DNA of 64,000 nt from Oscillospiraceae bacterium (GTDB lineage Bacteria; Bacillota; Clostridia; Oscillospirales; Oscillospiraceae). The position numbers and the translations under genes were made by a program. The notes beneath the pieces are model-generated. The model searched no databases. It saw only the letters and a program-made list of their open reading frames with translations, and was not told where the DNA came from. This document shows positions 23,742 through 32,273 of the stretch, piece by piece. Each line of letters starts with the position of its first letter. Position 1 is the stretch's first letter. The stretch spans positions 26,900 through 90,899 of the forward strand of contig JAHHSJ010000003.1 in NCBI GenBank assembly GCA_020025295.1, given 5' to 3'.

Positions 23742-24770
23742 TCACTGGTTCTGCAGGAAGTCGTAAGCGGCTGCGTAGTCATCCCAAGCAATGTAGGAGC
23801 TGGTGTCATCAGCAGCGACAGGGATAACGGGCAGAGCGGTGAACTTCTCAGCGGGAGTCTCGCCCAGAGCAACCTGGCTGTACAGGTTCATGAAGGTCTT
23901 AACACCCTGAACAGAAACAGGAGCGGTCATGTTGGCAGCCTCGACGCCGTCCTGCAGCATCTTGTAGCCATCGGGAGATCCGCCGGTGGAAACGATCGGA
24001 ATGTTCTCCATGCCGGCGTCCTTCAGAGCGTTGAAGCAGCCCTGAGCCATCATGTCGTTGTTAGCGAAGATGTAGTCGAACTCGGTGCCGGAGTTGATCA
24101 GGTCAGTGGTCACATTGTAGGCCTTGTCGGTCAGCCAGTCGCCGTGCAGCACGGAAACGACCTCAACCTTGCCGTCCAGCTCTTCCAGAGCACGGTCAAC
24201 GCCTTCCTGATACTTCTCGTACACACCGGCGCCCTGCTGGCCAGCGCAGAAGAAGATCTTTGCGCCTTCCTTCTGCTCTGCGATCCACTTGATGGCAGCT
24301 TCGCCGATCTTGTCGTACTCGCAGGCAACGGAAGCGATGTAGTCGCCGGGATTGTCGATATCCATGGCGAAGTTCTCAACGGTCACGGGGATGCCGGCTT
24401 CGTTGGCCATCTTGACCAGCTGAGCACCCTGCTCGGTGGAGATGGGGAAGATGGAGATGCCATCCACACCCTGCTGGATCAGAGACTCCATAGCAGTGAC
24501 GGACTCCTCCAGGCTGTTCTTGGAGTCGAGGACCACGGTCTTGACGCCGTTCTGCTCAGCAGCATACTCGAATGCACGGGCAGAGTACTCGTTCCAAATG
24601 TCGGACATGTCATATGCGATGTAACCGAAGGTCAGATCCTTCTCGCCCTCGGGCTGAGAAGAAGTGCCGGGGTTGGAAGCAGCACTGCCATCAGAAGCAG
24701 TACCGCCGCCGCAAGCGGTCATGCCCAGAGTAAGCATAACAGCCAGCATGATTGCAAGAATCTTTTTCAT
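23742..24770 (-). CDS. sugar ABC transporter substrate-binding lipoprotein
   Basis: A 342-aa periplasmic-binding-protein-like lipoprotein of the RbsB (type I) family. The signal peptide ends in the lipobox MTAC at about residue 20, followed by a Gly/Ser/Ala-rich linker to about 40. The core opens with LTFGYIAYDMSDIWNEYSA and contains QQGVDGISIFPIS and FDYIFANNDMMAQG, typical of sugar binders. Its ligand is unknown; aromatic and acidic residues in the first domain are compatible with a sugar or cyclitol. It is the usual most highly expressed member of such operons. ATG is preceded by AGGAGGAAAAAAC. Confidence 0.92.
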   Translation of the reverse strand: MKKILAIMLAVMLTLGMTACGGGTASDGSAASNPGTSSQPEGEKDLTFGYIAYDMSDIWNEYSARAFEYAAEQNGVKTVVLDSKNSLEESVTAMESLIQQGVDGISIFPISTEQGAQLVKMANEAGIPVTVENFAMDIDNPGDYIASVACEYDKIGEAAIKWIAEQKEGAKIFFCAGQQGAGVYEKYQEGVDRALEELDGKVEVVSVLHGDWLTDKAYNVTTDLINSGTEFDYIFANNDMMAQGCFNALKDAGMENIPIVSTGGSPDGYKMLQDGVEAANMTAPVSVQGVKTFMNLYSQVALGETPAEKFTALPVIPVAADDTSSYIAWDDYAAAYDFLQNQ

Positions 24771-24827
24771 GTTTTTTCCTCCTAAGAAAATTTATTTTCA
24801 CGGTCGATACCGGGAAAACCAAAGTAA

Positions 24828-25640
24828 TTACAGCGTAAAGCCGTGTGCCTTGAGGTAGGCAGCAGAGGTACGAACAGCCTCGTTGATCTCCTCCAGATTA
24901 CGGGGACCGGCCTGAGTGAACTCGATTTCCAAGCTGAAGGGAGAATTGTTATTTGCCTTCGCCAGCTTCTCGAAAATCGTCTCAAAGTCCACATAGCCTT
25001 CGCCCAGTGCGGGGAAGTTCCACTCCTGACGCTCACCGGCTTTGTCCTTCAGATGCAGATAAGCGATGTCCTCCATGCAGGTATCCACATCATCAGCCGC
25101 ATCCACATCGCCGTAGAACACGCAGTTTGCGGTGTCGTAGTTGATCTTCACTCGGGGAGAATCCACCAAATCCACGATTTCCTTCATGACGGTGCCGGTG
25201 GCGTGGTCGCCGTGCAGTTCCAGCACCAGAGTCAGATCATACTTTTCCAGCTCCGGCAGCAGGCTGCGGATATTACCGGCCAGCAGCTCGTTGGAGGCGG
25301 TGGCATTGTCCTTCAGATGTGCCTCACCGATGGAGGACACGATGTACTGGCAGCCAAAGAAGTGTGCCATGCGCATATTCATCACAAAGTCAGGCAAACG
25401 CTGCGTATCCATCAGATTGCAGTGGCCGCTCATGGAGAAGGGGATCAGGTTCAGCTGCTCCAGCTTGTCCTTCACTCCGCACAGCTTTTCAAAGCTCTGG
25501 TCCGGGAACACATGCTCCGTCCATCCCTTGGTAGCGGTCAGCTCCACATAGTGGAAGCCAGCTGCCGCAATTCCTTCCAGGGACTCTTCCACGGAATATC
25601 CGTGATAACAATTCGAGTTGACGCCAATGATACGATTCAT
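24828..25640 (-). CDS. sugar phosphate isomerase/epimerase (second copy type)
   Basis: A 270-aa TIM-barrel epimerase, different from the one at the end of the operon. It begins MNRIIGVNSNCYHGYSVEE. Metal/catalytic positions of the fold are visible: E in TLVLELHGDHATGT (about 149), D in KINYDTANCVFYG (about 177), H in IAYLHLKDKAGE (about 203) and E in PFSLEIEFTQ (about 240). It resembles 2-keto-myo-inositol isomerase/epimerase (IolE/IolI-like) proteins, but I cannot assign the reaction. ATG at 25640 follows AGGCGG. It lies between the ROK regulator and the binding lipoprotein. Confidence 0.85.
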   Translation of the reverse strand: MNRIIGVNSNCYHGYSVEESLEGIAAAGFHYVELTATKGWTEHVFPDQSFEKLCGVKDKLEQLNLIPFSMSGHCNLMDTQRLPDFVMNMRMAHFFGCQYIVSSIGEAHLKDNATASNELLAGNIRSLLPELEKYDLTLVLELHGDHATGTVMKEIVDLVDSPRVKINYDTANCVFYGDVDAADDVDTCMEDIAYLHLKDKAGERQEWNFPALGEGYVDFETIFEKLAKANNNSPFSLEIEFTQAGPRNLEEINEAVRTSAAYLKAHGFTL

Positions 25641-25683
25641 TTTGCAACCGCCTTTCCTGTTTTCGATTCTCCCCTTCCCTGCC

Positions 25684-26877
25684 TTAACGCAGGAACGGGC
25701 CGTCCGGCATTTCTCCGGAAAAATCATAGTGATGATTGATATAATACTGGGCCGCTCCGGTCAGTTCAGAATCCAGCCCCAAACGAGAATACTGAAGTTT
25801 AACCCGGGACACAAATTCCCGGAAGCCAATCTTGGACAGCGCCGCATGAACTTCCTTTAGGAAAGAAGGGCCAAGATTCACGCCGGTACCGCCGATGACA
25901 ATCAGTGAAGGATTGAACATGGAAATCAGATTGGACAGGCCAAACGCCAAATCCTGCGCCAGCTCCCGAATCAATTTCAAAGCCGCCTCGTTTCCATTCT
26001 CAGCCAACGCTCCCACATCGCTGAACAACGGACGCCGTCCGTTGGGCAAGTCTTTACTCAGACCGCAGGCATCCGCCCGTTCATCCAAAGCATACTCGCC
26101 GATCAGCCGTTCCAGACAGCCTTTATTTCCGCACAGGCACTGGGGCCCATTGTGGTCAATGGAGAAGTGTCCGAACTGGGTGGACATACCGCCCGCACCA
26201 CGGAGCATCTTGCCGTCTGCAAATAGGCAGGCACCGACGCCGCGGGACACATTGATATAGGCATAAAACGGATCTTCAATTTTGGTGAACACGCTCTCTG
26301 CATAGGCAAAGCATGCGGTATCATTCAAAATACACAGCGGATAGCCCACCATCATATCCGTCAGCTGCTGCACCACCGGGTCAGAGAAGGTGATTCCCAG
26401 CACGGTAGAATTGATGCGGCGGCGGATGTCATCCACGATGCCCGGAACAATGATGCAAACACCCATCAGCCGGGCCGCTCCCACCTCGGGCAGCAAAATA
26501 TCGAAAAACGAATGTCGGATGCATTCGATGCTGTTTTCCTGTTCGCAGATCGGAATCTGATCCCGAAAAGCCAGCGTACTGTCTGAGGATACCAACGCAA
26601 TATCCAGTCGGGTTCTTCTCCAGCTGATGACGGCCACCACATTATCGTCGCCGTCCACACGCAGCTCATTGGGATGTCTGCCCTGCAACCGGCTCACCGT
26701 AACGCCGCAGTCCTCAATGTATCGGCCGGCAATCAGTTCATCTACCAGACTGGACACCGTAGTCTTGCTCAGCTTGGACTGCTTTGCAAGGGTGGCCCGG
26801 GAAATACCGGCATTTTGGTCGATCATCTGGTATATATTTCGAAGATTTCGTGCGCGAATGATCTGTTGTGTAAGCAT
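25684..26877 (-). CDS. ROK family transcriptional regulator
   Basis: A 397-aa NagC/XylR-type regulator. The N-terminal winged helix (about 15-65; ISRATLAKQSKLSKTTVSSLVDEL) binds DNA. The ROK sugar-binding domain has RGVGACLFADGKMLRGAGG and the zinc-binding CLCGNKGCLE (about 253-262), then NPSLIVIGG. The usual ROK kinase residues are not needed for a regulator. It is the first gene of the locus and probably represses or activates the epimerase-transporter-dehydrogenase genes behind it in response to the imported sugar. ATG follows AAAGGAA. An inverted repeat just after its promoter (26912-26931) is a candidate operator. Confidence 0.9.
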   Translation of the reverse strand: MLTQQIIRARNLRNIYQMIDQNAGISRATLAKQSKLSKTTVSSLVDELIAGRYIEDCGVTVSRLQGRHPNELRVDGDDNVVAVISWRRTRLDIALVSSDSTLAFRDQIPICEQENSIECIRHSFFDILLPEVGAARLMGVCIIVPGIVDDIRRRINSTVLGITFSDPVVQQLTDMMVGYPLCILNDTACFAYAESVFTKIEDPFYAYINVSRGVGACLFADGKMLRGAGGMSTQFGHFSIDHNGPQCLCGNKGCLERLIGEYALDERADACGLSKDLPNGRRPLFSDVGALAENGNEAALKLIRELAQDLAFGLSNLISMFNPSLIVIGGTGVNLGPSFLKEVHAALSKIGFREFVSRVKLQYSRLGLDSELTGAAQYYINHHYDFSGEMPDGPFLR

Positions 26878-26911
26878 GGAATTTCCTTTCTTGTTATGTT
26901 AAGTTTGTCCA

Positions 26912-26931
26912 GTGACCTTACCAACTGTCAC
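26912..26931. promoter_or_regulatory. candidate ROK operator
   Basis: GTGAC (26912-26916) and GTCAC (26927-26931) form an inverted repeat with a ten-base spacer immediately downstream of the ROK gene promoter, a natural place for autoregulation. Confidence 0.35.
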
Positions 26932-26934
26932 CTA

Positions 26935-26963
26935 ATCCTAGCACATTGTTAAAGAATATACAA
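26935..26963 (-). promoter_or_regulatory. sigma-A promoter of the ROK-led carbohydrate operon
   Basis: On the minus strand TTGTAT (26958-26963) and TAGGAT (26935-26940) are 17 bases apart. Confidence 0.6.
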
Positions 26964-27117
26964 GGCCTTCTATTATTTTCAGCTGTTTGCCCATCTCACT
27001 CCTTGATTTCTTGGTTATTTCCACCAATTTCTCTCTTCTCGTTCTCGTTCGACACGGAATCTCCTTCGTAAATTCGATGTTTTCTTCCCTCTCTCCATAT
27101 GCAAGCAGGCAGAAATG

Positions 27118-27126
27118 TGCTAGACT
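27118..27126 (+). promoter_or_regulatory. extended -10 promoter of deaminase gene
   Basis: TGCTAGACT is a good extended -10. No clear -35 is visible 17 bases upstream. The ribosome site AAAAGGAG follows at about 27153. Confidence 0.45.
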
Positions 27127-27169
27127 CTGTGTGTATGAGTAAGAAAACCGAGAAAAGGAGTCTTCCCCC

Positions 27170-28192
27170 ATGAGATCACCCGAATTACTTTCCATGATCC
27201 GTGAAATGCCGAAAGCGGAAAACCACCTCCACATTGAGGGTTCCACCACGCCCCGTACCGCCATCAAGATTGCCAAGCGAAACAAAATCGACCTGCCTTT
27301 TGCTTCGGAAGCTGCGATTTTGAAGCACATTGAGGAGAATGTGGTCGACCTCACCACCTTCCTCCAGTGCGACCGGCTCTTCAACTCCGTCTGCCTCCAC
27401 GAGGAGGATTTTTACGATGTGGTTTATGACATCGGTGAGGACGCCAGCAAGCAGAACATTGTCTATCAGGAGCTGCACATGGACTATCCCCTCAACGGTG
27501 CCAGAGGTGTGCCCATGGATGTCTACATGAAGGGCTGCGAGGCCGGCCGTCAGGCGGTCAAGCGTGATTTCGGCATTGAAATGGTATTCATCGCTGCCGT
27601 GGATCGCACTCAGTCTCCGGAGGACTGCCTTTCCTTTGTCAAGCAGCTGGAGCCTTACCGCCACATCATTGACGGTCTTGGCATGGACTGCGATGAGCGT
27701 GGCTATCCCTGCCGTCTGCACAAGGAAGCCTTTGCTCTGGGTGGTGAAATGGGTCTGTTCCGCACCGCTCACGCCGGTGAGGACGACGGCTGCCAGAACA
27801 TCTGGGAGGCACTCAACGATCTGGGCTGCCAGCGCATCGACCACGGCGTGCGTGCCATTGACGATCCTGCTCTGATGAAGGAGCTGGCTGACCGTCAGGT
27901 GATGCTGGCCATGTGCACTCGTTCCAATGTGATGACCGGCGCAGTGCCGGAGCTTGCCGCCCATCCCATCAAGACCTTTATGGATTCCGGCATTCTCTGC
28001 TCCGTCAGCTCCGACGATCCCCCCTACATCGGCAATCTGCTGTGGGAATATCAGGGACTGGTGGATGAGCTTGGCTTTGGCGAGGACGATATTCTCACTC
28101 TCGCCCGCAATGCCTATCAGTATTCCATCAAGGGTCAGCACCTGCTGCCCGCCTTTGATGCTTGGGTCAAGGAATGGAAGGCTCAGCACTGA
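27170..28192 (+). CDS. adenosine/adenine deaminase family protein
   Basis: A 340-aa zinc-dependent amidohydrolase of the adenosine deaminase family. All active-site motifs are present: AENHLHIEGS (H-x-H near 19-21), HAGEDDG with the catalytic glutamate (about 201), RIDHGVRAID (about 224) and SVSSDDPPYIGN with the zinc aspartates (about 282). It releases ammonia from adenosine, adenine or a related purine; the CTRSNVMT stretch instead of the usual C-P-T-S-N leaves the substrate open. ATG at 27170 follows AAAAGGAG. It is a single-gene unit with its own promoter and terminator. Confidence 0.86.
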   Translation: MRSPELLSMIREMPKAENHLHIEGSTTPRTAIKIAKRNKIDLPFASEAAILKHIEENVVDLTTFLQCDRLFNSVCLHEEDFYDVVYDIGEDASKQNIVYQELHMDYPLNGARGVPMDVYMKGCEAGRQAVKRDFGIEMVFIAAVDRTQSPEDCLSFVKQLEPYRHIIDGLGMDCDERGYPCRLHKEAFALGGEMGLFRTAHAGEDDGCQNIWEALNDLGCQRIDHGVRAIDDPALMKELADRQVMLAMCTRSNVMTGAVPELAAHPIKTFMDSGILCSVSSDDPPYIGNLLWEYQGLVDELGFGEDDILTLARNAYQYSIKGQHLLPAFDAWVKEWKAQH

Positions 28193-28209
28193 TTTGATAA
28201 GAACACAAA

Positions 28210-28247
28210 ATGCCGCTCACGGAATCCTCCGTGAGCGGCATCTTTTT
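28210..28247. terminator. terminator between deaminase and DUF6512 genes
   Basis: A perfect 14-bp stem (ATGCCGCTCACGGA with complement), loop ATCC, then CTTTTTG. It serves the + strand deaminase and may also stop the converging gene. Confidence 0.9.
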
Positions 28248-28249
28248 GA

Positions 28250-28759
28250 TTAACAAGGCAAGGTGTAGAGCGCATCTGCCCGGCTTAAATCTGCAAACAG
28301 TAGTCCCTCCGGCTGCCAGAAGGTGAACGCAACGATCAGCACGATCACCGCCAGCAGTCCCAGCAGCAGCAAGCCTTTCCAACGCTCACCGATCTCTATC
28401 CAAGCCGCGGCGAGAAATGCAATCAGCTCCACCACCATCATTCCCACCACATCCACCAGAATCTGCTCCATTCCAATGCGGATATGCACCACCCATCCAA
28501 ATATCAGCAGCAGACCGCTGCCCAACAAGGTCGCAAAATACCAGCTTGGCTTTTGCTCTACCTGCTGTCGGGTCATTCCCCAGCCAACCAACAGCATGGG
28601 CCAGAACAGGATTTTCAGATGCTCCCAAACGCTCTCCCGCACCGGGGAGAGAACAGCAAACACCACATTGGGTGAAAGGTCATAGAGAAAGTGGAAGAGA
28701 AATCCCCCTGCCACGGTCAATGCATAGGCTGCCAGCCAACGCCGCCAAGTCCGTTTCAT
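28250..28759 (-). CDS. DUF6512-like membrane protein
   Basis: A 169-aa integral membrane protein with five helices. The N-terminal stretch FLFHFLYDLSP, then AVLSPVRESVWEHLKILFWP, matches a small uncharacterised family that I recall as DUF6512. Helices lie at about 9-25, 48-63, 77-95, 103-125 and 132-150. Function is unknown. I chose ATG at 28759; a GTG at 28768 with GAGGAAGG just before it is also possible. Its 5' end overlaps the promoter region of the divergent SGNH hydrolase gene, which begins about 110 bases away. Confidence 0.72.
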   Translation of the reverse strand: MKRTWRRWLAAYALTVAGGFLFHFLYDLSPNVVFAVLSPVRESVWEHLKILFWPMLLVGWGMTRQQVEQKPSWYFATLLGSGLLLIFGWVVHIRIGMEQILVDVVGMMVVELIAFLAAAWIEIGERWKGLLLLGLLAVIVLIVAFTFWQPEGLLFADLSRADALYTLPC

Positions 28760-28813
28760 ATCCTGCACCCCTTCCTCGCTTCAGCCTATGTCCATTTCTC
28801 GTTTTTATACCTA

Positions 28814-28842
28814 TTGCAGTCCTTCGTCTCCTGCTGTATGAT
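28814..28842 (+). promoter_or_regulatory. sigma-A promoter of SGNH hydrolase gene
   Basis: TTGCAG (28814-28819) and TATGAT (28837-28842) are 17 bases apart. Confidence 0.8.
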
Positions 28843-28870
28843 GAAGAAAAGGACACGGAGGTGCATGACG

Positions 28871-29566
28871 ATGACACAAGAAGCTCTGCGGGCAGAAATT
28901 CGGGCTCAGATTCGTTCCGGCTGCCACATCAAGCTTTTGGGTGACAGCCTGACCATTGGCGCAGGCAGCAGTGACGATGACCGCACCGGCGAGCTCATCT
29001 ATCCCCCCTTTTACGGGCAAAAAGGCGCTCGTTGCTGGGCTTCCCTACTGCGAGAACACACGGCTCGCTTTGGCTGCACGGTGGAGAACTTTGGCTGCTA
29101 TGGCACTACCAGCGATGAGATGATGACGCATTTGGACACGCTCTATCAGCCGGAGCAGGACGAGGTCGTGTTCTGCATGATTGGCTCCAACGACAAAAAG
29201 GTGGCCAACGGCATGGAGCATCTTCGCCGCAATCTGACCGCTCTTTGTGAGAAGGTACTCAGTGACGGAAACCATCTTGTACTCATGACGCCCAACCCTG
29301 CCACTGCCGCAAATGACGCTAAGCCCACCCGAATCTACCCTCAGTCCAAGGTGGCAGAAACCATCCGCTGTGTCGCCGAAAAGTACGCGGACCGGGTGTT
29401 GCTGATTGACCACTATCTCGCTATGGAGGCGGAGTGTGTCCTGCGCGGCTGCACGATGGAAGAATTTCTTCAGGTAGGCGTTGGTCCGGACAATGACGGC
29501 CTGCATCCCGGGGACGACGGTTACTATTTCTATTTTGAACACATCTGCGTCTGTCTGGGGTTATAA
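28871..29566 (+). CDS. SGNH/GDSL hydrolase
   Basis: A 231-aa cytoplasmic SGNH-fold esterase. Block I is KLLGDSLTIGAG (catalytic serine about 26), block II the glycine in ENFGCYGTTSD, block III VFCMIGSNDKKV with the asparagine, and block V GLHPGDDG with the D-x2-H pair near the C-terminus (about 215). There is no signal peptide. Family members remove acetyl or acyl groups from sugars or lipids; the substrate here is unknown. ATG at 28871 is seven bases from GGAGGTG; another ATG two codons earlier (28865) is too close. It is a one-gene unit. Confidence 0.84.
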   Translation: MTQEALRAEIRAQIRSGCHIKLLGDSLTIGAGSSDDDRTGELIYPPFYGQKGARCWASLLREHTARFGCTVENFGCYGTTSDEMMTHLDTLYQPEQDEVVFCMIGSNDKKVANGMEHLRRNLTALCEKVLSDGNHLVLMTPNPATAANDAKPTRIYPQSKVAETIRCVAEKYADRVLLIDHYLAMEAECVLRGCTMEEFLQVGVGPDNDGLHPGDDGYYFYFEHICVCLGL

Positions 29567-29571
29567 TGCAG

Positions 29572-29598
29572 CGGAGCGTATCCATCGGATACGCTCCG
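29572..29598. terminator. hairpin between SGNH hydrolase and SpoVAC-like gene
   Basis: A perfect 12-bp stem CGGAGCGTATCC/GGATACGCTCCG with a three-base loop separates the two converging genes. The U-tract is weak in both directions. Confidence 0.65.
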
Positions 29599-29602
29599 TG
29601 AT

Positions 29603-30052
29603 TCAAAAGAGGCGAAGCAAGACCAAAATCAAGCCGTAGACCACACTGGCAGAGACACCCCAGACCAGCACCGGACCGGCAATGGTGAACATCTTACAGG
29701 CCATGCCGCCTGCAGTTACAAGGCCTTCGCTTTTGAATTCCACCGCAGGGGATGCGATGGAGTTTGCAAAGCCGGTCACCGGCACCAGCGTGCCTGCTCC
29801 GGCAAACTTTGCAATATGGCAGTACAAGTCCAAGTCCGTCAGCAGCACTGACAGGAAAATCAATGTGATCGTTGCTGTCGTAGAGGACATCTCTTTGTCC
29901 AGTCCCAGCTTTTGATACCATGTGAGAAACAGCTGCCCCAATGCACAGATGCCTCCGCCTACTACAAAGGCCCAGAACAGATCTTTGCCCATGGGGGATA
30001 GCTTTGCCATGGACTGCACCAGCTTGCTGTACTCATTTTTGTTCATCTTCAT
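29603..30052 (-). CDS. SpoVAC-like sporulation membrane protein
   Basis: A 149-aa membrane protein of the SpoVAC/SpoVAEb family, which helps move dipicolinic acid across the spore inner membrane. The N-terminal NKNEYSKLVQSMAKLSPMGK leads to helix 1 (LFWAFVVGGGICALGQLF) and further helices. The conserved loop GAGTLVPVTGFANSIASPAV, then EFKSEG, is intact. The length and N-terminal extension fit SpoVAC best. It stands alone: SpoVAD and SpoVAE are not beside it. ATG at 30052 follows GGAG by ten bases, and that ribosome site lies inside the 3' arm of the terminator that ends the upstream gene. Confidence 0.85.
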   Translation of the reverse strand: MKMNKNEYSKLVQSMAKLSPMGKDLFWAFVVGGGICALGQLFLTWYQKLGLDKEMSSTTATITLIFLSVLLTDLDLYCHIAKFAGAGTLVPVTGFANSIASPAVEFKSEGLVTAGGMACKMFTIAGPVLVWGVSASVVYGLILVLLRLF

Positions 30053-30054
30053 GG

Positions 30055-30099
30055 AAAAACCACTCCTTCTGCCCCATAGTTTGGCTCGGAGTGGTTTTT
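30055..30099 (-). terminator. terminator/attenuator between hemW and the SpoVAC-like gene, burying its ribosome site
   Basis: On the minus strand AAAAACCACTCC (30088-30099) pairs with GGAGTGGTTTTT (30055-30066) around a 21-base loop. It ends in a run of T two bases before the spoVAC ATG. The GGAG of the 3' arm is the only ribosome site for that gene. Confidence 0.7.
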
Positions 30100-30111
30100 T
30101 TATTCCAATTT

Positions 30112-31296
30112 TTATTTCGTTAACTGATTCTCCAGCACATCTTCCAGAATACCAATGAGAGCGTTCGACCGGAGATAGCCTTCCGCTGTGAAGTGCCACC
30201 GTCCCTCCGTCTGTTCCGCCCAACCGTAAGTGGCAAAGAAGCGAAGCTGTTCCTCCAGCGAGGTGCAGTCAATTTGAAACAGCCGCTCTGCTTCCGGTAT
30301 GGAAATTCCCCACCGGGTGCGAAGCCGCAGCAGCACATACTCTCTGGCCCGTTCCGATGCGTCAATGGGAATTCCCGGCTCCCATTCTGTTTTGCCTTCT
30401 GCCACACCCTGACATAAGACACTGAGACTTCGGGGAATGGCTCTGCGCACACCGTCCACATAGCTGTGGGCAGCCGGACCAAGGCCAAGATACTCCTGTC
30501 CCAACCAATACCGCAGATTATGTCGGGAATGCTTGCCCTGTCGGGCAAAATTCGAGATTTCATACTGGTGCAGTCCTGCTTGCTCCAACCGATCCACCAT
30601 CCAGAGATACATATCTGCCTGCCCGTCATCGTCCGCCAAGGTCAGCTCCCGCCGATGAAGAAAGAGGGGCGTGCCCTCTTCCAGCTTCAGGCCATAACAG
30701 GAAAGATGATCCGGATGCAGCGCCAGCAGGGCTTCCACAGATTTCTGCCACGAATCCATGGTCTGATCCGGCAGGCCGTAAATCAAATCCAAAGAGAGGT
30801 TATCAAAGCCTTCCTCCCGGGCGGTATAGAATGCGTTTTGTGCCGTTTGGAAATCATGCAGGCGTCCAACCCGGCGCAGCTCCTCGTCGTCCGCCGACTG
30901 GACCCCTATGGAAAGACGGTTGATTCCCGCACGCTTTGCTCCTTGCAGCCAAGGACGCAGGGCACTGTCCGGATTGCACTCCGCAGTAACCTCGCAATCC
31001 TCCGTCAGGGAAAAGCACTTGCCAATCAAATTCAGCTCTTCGGACAGGTATTCGATGGGATAGCAGGAAGGTGTTCCACCCCCAAAATAGACGGTATCCA
31101 CCCTGCGGCCGATATGCTTCTCCCCCAATCGGGGAATCATCTGCATCAGGGCCTGATGATACTGTTCCATCGCATCTTTTCCGGCCGAAAGAGAGTAAAA
31201 ATCGCAGTAGGCGCACTTGCGCACACAAAACGGGATATGGATATAGATGCCCAAAGAATTGGGATCGTATGAATTTTTTTCAATCAGATACGGCAT
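30112..31296 (-). CDS. hemW: radical SAM heme chaperone HemW
   Basis: A 394-aa radical SAM protein of the oxygen-independent coproporphyrinogen oxidase-like family. The cluster motif is YIHIPFCVRKCAYCDFYS (C-x3-C-x2-C, about 23-30), followed by VYFGGGTPS (about 68), the SAM-contact ECNPDS (about 106) and RLSIGVQSAD (about 127). The HemW form C-x3-C-x2-C with F after D supports a heme chaperone rather than the true HemN enzyme; no other heme genes are near. ATG at 31296 lies 67 bases from the divergent RluA-type gene. The 3' end is close to the SpoVAC-like gene. Confidence 0.88.
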   Translation of the reverse strand: MPYLIEKNSYDPNSLGIYIHIPFCVRKCAYCDFYSLSAGKDAMEQYHQALMQMIPRLGEKHIGRRVDTVYFGGGTPSCYPIEYLSEELNLIGKCFSLTEDCEVTAECNPDSALRPWLQGAKRAGINRLSIGVQSADDEELRRVGRLHDFQTAQNAFYTAREEGFDNLSLDLIYGLPDQTMDSWQKSVEALLALHPDHLSCYGLKLEEGTPLFLHRRELTLADDDGQADMYLWMVDRLEQAGLHQYEISNFARQGKHSRHNLRYWLGQEYLGLGPAAHSYVDGVRRAIPRSLSVLCQGVAEGKTEWEPGIPIDASERAREYVLLRLRTRWGISIPEAERLFQIDCTSLEEQLRFFATYGWAEQTEGRWHFTAEGYLRSNALIGILEDVLENQLTK

Positions 31297-31363
31297 AGCC
31301 TGTCCCTTTCACCGCTTGACGAAGTTCAGCGGTCATGATATAACCAAGTTCGGAGGTGAAACC

Positions 31364-32248
31364 ATGGTTCGTTTAGAGTATACCATACCCGAGGTGCGGC
31401 AGGGCAAAGAAATTGCAAATTTTCTGAAATTGGATCTTTGCTTTTCCACACTCAGTCGCAAAAAACTCCGGGACACCCCCAACGCCCTGCTGCTGGACGG
31501 AAAACCCGTTCCAGTCTATACCGTTCCTCGGCCCGGTCAGGTGCTTACCATCCTTCTTCCCGATGATCCTCCCTCCCCCATTGAGCCGGTTTCCGGGGAT
31601 TTAGATATTCTCTTTGAGGACGAGCATCTTCTCATTCTCAACAAGGCCGGTGGCGTCACGGTTCATCCGGGGCCTGACCATCACGGGGACACTCTGGGCA
31701 ATTTCCTCACCTTCTACTATCAATCCAAGGGAGAAAATCACCTGTTCCGCCCGGTCAACCGACTGGACAAGGGCACCAGCGGATTGATGTGTGTGGCAAA
31801 ACACGCCTATGCTGCCCAGCGACTCAGCGATTCATTGCACACTCCCGCATTTCAGCGCACTTATCTGGCTGTTTGCGAAGGAACACCCGACCCACAAGAG
31901 GGCTGCATCACGGCTCCCATCGGACGGCTGGATGGTTCGGTGATTGCCCGGACCGTTCGTCCGGATGGGAAAGAATCCCTCACCCGGTATCAGGTAGTCA
32001 CCTCCCTCTCTGACCGCAGTCTGGTCCGTGTCACTCCCGAAACCGGCCGCACCCACCAAATCCGGGTACACATGGCTCACATTGGACATCCTCTGCTGGG
32101 AGATTTTCTCTACGGAACGGAAGATCACCAGCTCATCTCCCGTCCGGCGCTTCACTCCGCATTCCTGCGGTTTCAGCACCCTATCACCGGGGAAGAACTG
32201 GAGTTTGAGTCTCCTTTACCGCCGGATATGGAGGCGCTTTTGCACTGA
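31364..32248 (+). CDS. RluA family pseudouridine synthase
   Basis: A 294-aa RNA pseudouridine synthase of the RluA/RluC/RluD branch. The catalytic aspartate is in RPVNRLDKGTSGLM (about 134-140). Other family blocks are ILFEDEHLLILNKAGGVTVHPG (about 83) and TGRTHQIRVHMAHIGHPLLGD (about 232). The N-terminal ~75 residues form a short S4-like region. It modifies uridines in rRNA or tRNA; the target is not told by sequence. ATG at 31364 follows CGGAGGTGAAACC. It is a single-gene unit ending in a terminator. Confidence 0.88.
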   Translation: MVRLEYTIPEVRQGKEIANFLKLDLCFSTLSRKKLRDTPNALLLDGKPVPVYTVPRPGQVLTILLPDDPPSPIEPVSGDLDILFEDEHLLILNKAGGVTVHPGPDHHGDTLGNFLTFYYQSKGENHLFRPVNRLDKGTSGLMCVAKHAYAAQRLSDSLHTPAFQRTYLAVCEGTPDPQEGCITAPIGRLDGSVIARTVRPDGKESLTRYQVVTSLSDRSLVRVTPETGRTHQIRVHMAHIGHPLLGDFLYGTEDHQLISRPALHSAFLRFQHPITGEELEFESPLPPDMEALLH

Positions 32249-32273
32249 CAAACCATGAATTTCATTAAAAAAC

